The notes beneath the pieces are model-generated. The model ran no database searches, was not told the origin of the DNA, and saw only the letters and a program-made list of their open reading frames with translations. Positions 14,312 through 17,701 of a DNA stretch of 17,701 bases are shown here, piece by piece; position 1 is the stretch's first letter; each line of letters opens with the position of its first letter. This stretch comes from Actinomycetes bacterium (GTDB taxonomy: Bacteria > Actinomycetota > CALGFH01): NCBI GenBank assembly GCA_030146615.1, contig JASLBL010000068.1:1-17701 (forward strand), given 5' to 3'. Position numbers and translations under genes: made by a program.

Positions 14312-14356
14312 GCCGCGCCGAGGGCGGGGGGATTGCGGCCGGTACGGGGAGGATGC

Positions 14357-15883
14357 ATGCGGGTGCGGTCCAGGCGCGGGCTGCCAGCGGTCGTGGTGGC
14401 CGCGTTGCTCATGGCCAGCTTCGCGGGAGGGGAAGATGTCCAGGCGCAGACCGCCGGGCCGCCCGACCCCGACTTCCCGCCGCCGCTGTACACGATCAAC
14501 GGGCTCGCCCCGAGCAAGGGCGACAACGTGGCCCTGCGCTGGAACGAGGAGCTGCTCCAGTCGATCCGGGCCAACCCGGCCGGCACCGGCCCGACCGTGA
14601 CCGCCCGGGCCCTTGGCGTGGTCCACACCTCGATGTTCGACGCCTGGGCGGCCTACGACACCAGGGCGATCGGCACCCGCTACGGGAACAAGCTGCGGCG
14701 GCCGCCGCAGGAGCACACCCTGGAGAACAAGAACAAGGCGGTCAGCTTCGCCGCCTACGCCACCCTGGTCGACCTGTTCCCCGCCCGCGCCGACGACTTC
14801 GCGCTCCAGATGAAGGAGCTCGGCTACAGCGTCGACGGGTCGGACACCTCGACGCCGGCCAAGATCGGGACGACGGCCGCCCAGGCGGTGATCGCGTTCC
14901 GCCACAAGGACGGCTCCAACCAGCTCGGCGGCTACGCCGACACCACCGGCTACCAGCCGGTCAACACCCCCGACAAGGTGGTCGACCGCTGGCGCTGGCA
15001 GCCGCTTCGGGTGCCGCTTGGCAACCCGAACGGCACCGTGCAGAAGGCCCTGACCCCGCAGTGGCCGGGGGTGATCCCGTTCGGGATGAGCTCGCCGTCC
15101 GGCCGCGACGTGCCCGGCCCGCCGAAGGACCCCAGCGGCGGGTGGTCCCCCGAGGACATCGAGAACCTGGTCAAGGACTCCGCCAACCTCGAGGACCCCA
15201 GCAAGATCAAGGCCGAGTACTGGGCCGACGGGCCGCGCTCGGAGTTCCCGCCCGGGCACTGGGCGGTGTTCGCCCAGGCCCTCTCCCGCAAGCGCCACCA
15301 CAGCCTCGACGACGACGTCAAGCTGTTCTTCGCCCTGGGGAACGCCCTGATGGACGCGAGCATCGCCGCCTGGTTCTGGAAGTACAAGCTCGACTACGTG
15401 CGGCCGCTCACCGCCATCCGCGAGCACTACCGCGGCCAGCAGGTCGTCTCCTGGCTCGGCCCCTACAAGGGCTACGGCCTGGTTACGGGCGAGACCTGGA
15501 TCCCCTACCAGGAGCTGCACGTGGTCACCCCGCCGTTCCCCGAGTACGTGTCCGGCCACTCGACCTTCAGCGGCGCCGGGGCGCAGATCCTCTCCCTGTT
15601 CACCACCTCCGACACCTTCGGGGCCAGCGTGACCGTCAGGGCCGGCACCTCCCGGATCGAGCCGCGGACGGCCACCCATCCCGGCACCCCGGCCAGGGAC
15701 GTGACCCTGTCCTGGCCGACGTTCTCGGCCGCGGCCGGCGAGGCCGGGATGTCGCGCCGGTACGGCGGCATCCACTTCGAGAGCGGCGACATCCACGCCC
15801 GCGACCTGGGCCGCGACGTCGGATGGGACGCCTGGTTCAAGGCGCAGTCCTACATCAAGCCGATCAGCACCGGGCCGCTCTAG
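14357..15883 (+). CDS. Exported vanadium-dependent haloperoxidase / PAP2-superfamily protein
   Basis: A 508-residue protein. The ATG at 14357 has GGGGAGG four bases upstream; another ATG at 14353 is out of frame. A signal peptide covers residues 1 to about 31 (basic RVRSRRG, hydrophobic core, VQAQ). The C-terminal catalytic part has the three vanadate/phosphate-binding motifs: K342-x6-R349-P350 (KYKLDYVRP), S399-G400-H401 (EYVSGHST) and S466-R467-x5-H473 (SRRYGGIH), with D478 after it. The ~500-residue length with a long helical N-terminal domain fits vanadium haloperoxidase-like proteins better than small lipid phosphatases. Such enzymes use H2O2 and halide to make hypohalous acid, but the fold also hosts acid phosphatases, so the reaction is not settled. 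It has its own promoter and lies alone between housekeeping genes. Confidence 0.9.
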   Translation: MRVRSRRGLPAVVVAALLMASFAGGEDVQAQTAGPPDPDFPPPLYTINGLAPSKGDNVALRWNEELLQSIRANPAGTGPTVTARALGVVHTSMFDAWAAYDTRAIGTRYGNKLRRPPQEHTLENKNKAVSFAAYATLVDLFPARADDFALQMKELGYSVDGSDTSTPAKIGTTAAQAVIAFRHKDGSNQLGGYADTTGYQPVNTPDKVVDRWRWQPLRVPLGNPNGTVQKALTPQWPGVIPFGMSSPSGRDVPGPPKDPSGGWSPEDIENLVKDSANLEDPSKIKAEYWADGPRSEFPPGHWAVFAQALSRKRHHSLDDDVKLFFALGNALMDASIAAWFWKYKLDYVRPLTAIREHYRGQQVVSWLGPYKGYGLVTGETWIPYQELHVVTPPFPEYVSGHSTFSGAGAQILSLFTTSDTFGASVTVRAGTSRIEPRTATHPGTPARDVTLSWPTFSAAAGEAGMSRRYGGIHFESGDIHARDLGRDVGWDAWFKAQSYIKPISTGPL

Positions 15884-15901
15884 GCCGGGCCCCCGCCGGA
15901 T

Positions 15902-16792
15902 CTAGGTCGGGGCGCCGGCCGCCGCCTCGCGGGCCGCGGTCACCGAGACGAACCGGAACCGCAGCCGGGTGCCCGGGCGGGCCTGGGCGGCCAGCGGGAG
16001 GTCCTGGCCGGCGACCACCGCGATCACCGGGTAGCCGCCGGTGGTGGGGTGGTTAGCCAGGAACAGGATCGGGTGGCCGTCCGGCGGCACCTGGAGCGAC
16101 CCCTCGACCATGCCCTCGGAGGCCAGCTCGACCTTGCGGCGCCGCTCCAGCTCCGGTCCGTCGAGGCGGACGCCGGTGCGGTCGCTGTCGGAGGTGACCG
16201 TCCAGGCCACGCCGATGAGGGCCCGGAGGGCGTCGTCGGTGAAGACGTCGTCGCGGGGCCCGCGGACGATGCGCAGCACCGGCTCGGGGTCAATCGCCGG
16301 GGTGGGGGCGACCTGGCGGTAGGGGTCACCGTCGGCCTGGTCGCCGACGGGCAGGAGGGTCCCCTCCTCCAGCCTCGGCGGCCCGACCGGGGCCAGGGTG
16401 TCGGTCGAGCGGCTGCCCAGCACCGCCGGGACGTCGATCCCGCCGCGCACGGCCACATAGGCCCGGAGCCCGCTGGACACCGAGCCGATCCGCAGCACCT
16501 GCCCGGGCTCGACCCGGACGGCCACGTCCATGGGCAGCGGCCGCCCGCCGACCTCGGCCGCGACCCGGCCCCCGGTCAGCGCCACCCACCCGCCTGCCTC
16601 CAGCTCCAGCTCCGGCCCGGCCAGCGTGACCTCCAGCGCCGCCGCGTCCCGCCGGTTCCCGACCAGCCGGTTGGCCAGCCCGAAGGCCCGCCGGTCAGCC
16701 GCCCCCGCAGTGGGTACCCCCAGATGGGCCAGTCCCGGCCGTCCCAGGTCCTGCACGGTGGTGAGCAACCCCGGGTTGCGAACCCTGATCAC
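15902..16792 (-). CDS. pxpC: 5-oxoprolinase subunit C, biotin-dependent carboxyltransferase-like (AHS2/KipA)
   Basis: A 296-residue protein. The GTG at 16792 is preferred to a GTG at 16867, because the shorter form begins with the family start (VIRVRNPGLLTTVQDLGRPG), while the extra 25 residues are low-complexity and would cover an intergenic palindrome. Family motifs include HLGVPTAGAADRRAF, LANRLVGN, AALEVTLAGP, YVAVRGGIDVP, LGSRSTDTLA, EGMVEGSLQVPPDGHPI and TTGGYPVIAVVAGQDL. With PxpA and PxpB it forms the bacterial 5-oxoprolinase, which opens 5-oxoproline to glutamate using ATP. Only a weak ribosome binding site (GGTGG) is visible. It is the third gene of pxpABC but is separated from pxpB by 124 bases, more than usual in this normally tight cluster. 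Confidence 0.94.
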   Translation of the reverse strand: MIRVRNPGLLTTVQDLGRPGLAHLGVPTAGAADRRAFGLANRLVGNRRDAAALEVTLAGPELELEAGGWVALTGGRVAAEVGGRPLPMDVAVRVEPGQVLRIGSVSSGLRAYVAVRGGIDVPAVLGSRSTDTLAPVGPPRLEEGTLLPVGDQADGDPYRQVAPTPAIDPEPVLRIVRGPRDDVFTDDALRALIGVAWTVTSDSDRTGVRLDGPELERRRKVELASEGMVEGSLQVPPDGHPILFLANHPTTGGYPVIAVVAGQDLPLAAQARPGTRLRFRFVSVTAAREAAAGAPT

Positions 16793-16813
16793 CAGCCCAC
16801 CACCCGGCCCCGG

Positions 16814-16831
16814 GGGGTTGTGGACAACCCC
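16814..16831. repeat. Perfect palindrome containing a DnaA box, between pxpB and pxpC
   Basis: GGGGTTGT (16814-16821) and ACAACCCC (16824-16831) are perfect inverted repeats with two central bases. The sequence TGTGGACAA (16819-16827) is the exact reverse complement of the DnaA box TTGTCCACA. The element sits 22 bases upstream of the pxpC start and could be an operator, a DnaA site or a hairpin in the leader. Confidence 0.45.
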
Positions 16832-16916
16832 GCGCCCCGCTCGAGCCGGTCGGCTACGTTCCCCCACCGGGGGGCCCGGCGCCGGAGGGCGAGGGTGCGC
16901 CGCGCTTGGGGTGGGA

Positions 16917-17531
16917 TCACGTCGCCACCGTGAACCGGAGGCGGGTGCCGGGGGCGAGGAGGGCTGGGGGGTCGCGGGCGGGGTCGAACAGGGTGACCTC
17001 GGTGTGGCCGATGAGCTGCCAGCCGCCTGGGGAGGCGGTGGGGTAGATGCCGGTCTGGTTGCCGGCCAGGCCGACTGAGCCGGCCGGGATCGAGGTGCGG
17101 GGGGTGTCGCGGCGGGGGACCTCGAGGGCCGGGTCGAGACCGACCAGATAGGGGAAGCCGGGGCTGAAGCCGAGGAAGGCCACGGTGTACTCGGGGGCGG
17201 TGTGGTGCCGGACCACCTCCTCGGGCTCCAGGCCGGTCAGGCTGGCCACCTCGGGCAGGTCCTCGCCGTCGTAGCTGACCGGGATCTCGACCGTCTCGCC
17301 GGCCACGGCCTCGGCCGGGGGCAGCTCCAGCTCGGGCAGCCTGGTCGCCAGGTCGTCCAGGACCGCGGCTTGGGCCGGGTCGGCCACGATCAGGACCGTC
17401 CGGTACCCGGGGACCAGCTCGACCAGCCCGGGCGGGTCGAGCTGGCGCAGGGCGGCGTGGAGCCGGTGGACGGTCTCCAGGTCCTCGACCTCGACCAGCA
17501 GGCCCCGCTCACCCGCCGGCCGCAGCCTCAC
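16917..17531 (-). CDS. pxpB: 5-oxoprolinase subunit B (AHS1/KipI)
   Basis: A 204-residue protein with a GTG start overlapping the pxpA stop by four bases (GTGA), so the two are translationally coupled. Family motifs are GERGLLVEVED near the N-terminus, ETVEIPVSYDGEDLPEVA, FLGFSPGFPYLVGL, PRRDTPRTSIPAGSVGLAG, NQTGIYPTASPGGWQLIG and the ending LLAPGTRLRF. The length is normal for the family (about 200-240). PxpB and PxpC together carry the ATP-dependent phosphorylation/hydrolysis step and PxpA the sugar-like TIM-barrel chemistry; the complex removes 5-oxoproline, an unavoidable product of glutamine and glutamate cyclisation. The historical names KipI/KipA come from the Bacillus sporulation kinase inhibitor, which is not implied here. 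Confidence 0.95.
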   Translation of the reverse strand: MRLRPAGERGLLVEVEDLETVHRLHAALRQLDPPGLVELVPGYRTVLIVADPAQAAVLDDLATRLPELELPPAEAVAGETVEIPVSYDGEDLPEVASLTGLEPEEVVRHHTAPEYTVAFLGFSPGFPYLVGLDPALEVPRRDTPRTSIPAGSVGLAGNQTGIYPTASPGGWQLIGHTEVTLFDPARDPPALLAPGTRLRFTVAT

Positions 17532-17701
17532 GCGAACGCCTCCAGGGCGACCCCGGCGTCCTCGAGGGCGGCCCGGACCGCCCGGGCCAGGTCGACCGCG
17601 CCCGGGGTGTCGCCGTGGACGCAGAGCGAGCGCACCTCGACCTCGACCTGCCCGCCGTCGATGGTCTCGACCCGGCCCTCGGTGGCCATGACCACGGCGC
17701 G
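17528..17701 (-). CDS. pxpA: 5-oxoprolinase subunit A, C-terminal end (LamB/YcsF family; 5' part outside window)
   Basis: The last 57 residues of a gene that enters from the right edge. The frame is open to the window end, with the stop at 17530-17528. The text RSLCVHGDTPGAVDLARAVR is the diagnostic C-terminal motif of PxpA, and the preceding strand reads GRVETIDGGQVEVEV. PxpA is the LamB/YcsF subunit of 5-oxoprolinase. It ends four bases inside pxpB (GTGA overlap), so pxpA-pxpB form one transcript on the - strand. The N-terminal catalytic part cannot be judged from here. Confidence 0.93.
   Translation of the reverse strand, partial: RAVVMATEGRVETIDGGQVEVEVRSLCVHGDTPGAVDLARAVRAALEDAGVALEAFA

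Noticed and set aside
14240..14356. Extension of the haloperoxidase-like protein upstream in the same open frame
   Set aside because: The extension is Cys/Pro/Arg-rich and crosses the promoter and a stem-loop; the ATG at 14357 has a ribosome binding site and starts a proper signal peptide.
12533..16831. Origin of replication suggested by DnaA boxes
   Set aside because: Only two exact boxes 4.3 kb apart, no AT-rich unwinding region and no dnaA, dnaN or gyr genes.
1..17701. Mobile elements, CRISPR arrays, toxin-antitoxin or phage-defence genes
   Set aside because: No transposase, integrase, direct-repeat array, or recognisable defence domain was seen. dinG and the CGNR gene were considered as defence parts, but their sequences and neighbours fit repair and regulation.

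Overview
The window is very GC-rich DNA in which almost every third codon position is G or C. It carries a WhiB-family regulator, DnaA boxes of the TTGTCCACA type, several promoters with a TANNNT -10 element, and a clpS-DUF2017 pair. Together these point to an actinobacterium (Actinomycetota), probably free-living. I cannot place it to class or genus from sequence alone. No insertion sequence, prophage, CRISPR array, tRNA or rRNA was seen. The window is chromosomal and densely coding; the longest stretch without a gene is about 213 bases.

Left part (1-3454, + strand). The 3' part of an NfeD-type membrane protease/OB-fold gene is followed by an unrecognised polytopic membrane protein and an SPFH/slipin gene, which ends in a good stem-loop terminator. 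Then come a whiB gene with its own promoter and a 51-residue DUF4177-type protein.

Centre-left (3510-8179). A DinG-like Fe-S helicase gene with a probable leaderless start and ridA run rightward and meet a CGNR/ABATE zinc-finger regulator gene head-on at a hairpin holding both stop codons. That regulator is divergent from an 88-residue basic protein. The 115-base gap between them holds overlapping promoters, three copies of a 10-base motif and a perfect palindrome. A CapA-type lipoprotein follows.

Centre (8176-12411, mainly - strand). clpS-DUF2017 (N-degron adaptor and partner) are followed by a short divergent ORF and then selA-selB, the selenocysteine synthase and selenocysteine-specific elongation factor, which are translationally coupled. 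selC and selD are not in the window.

Right part (12625-17701). A NUDT19-like NUDIX hydrolase and a metallo-beta-lactamase-fold hydrolase are coupled by a GTGA overlap. They are followed by an exported vanadium-haloperoxidase/PAP2-type enzyme with its own promoter. On the - strand the window ends with the pxpA(partial)-pxpB-pxpC 5-oxoprolinase genes, where the gap before pxpC carries a palindrome containing a DnaA box.

Taken together this is mostly conserved actinobacterial housekeeping: membrane quality control (NfeD/slipin), redox or developmental regulation (WhiB), DNA repair (DinG), metabolite damage control (RidA, NUDIX, PxpABC), N-end-rule proteolysis (ClpS) and selenoprotein synthesis. 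The least explained elements are the membrane protein between nfeD and the slipin gene, the CGNR/88-residue divergent module, and the small ORF opposite clpS.
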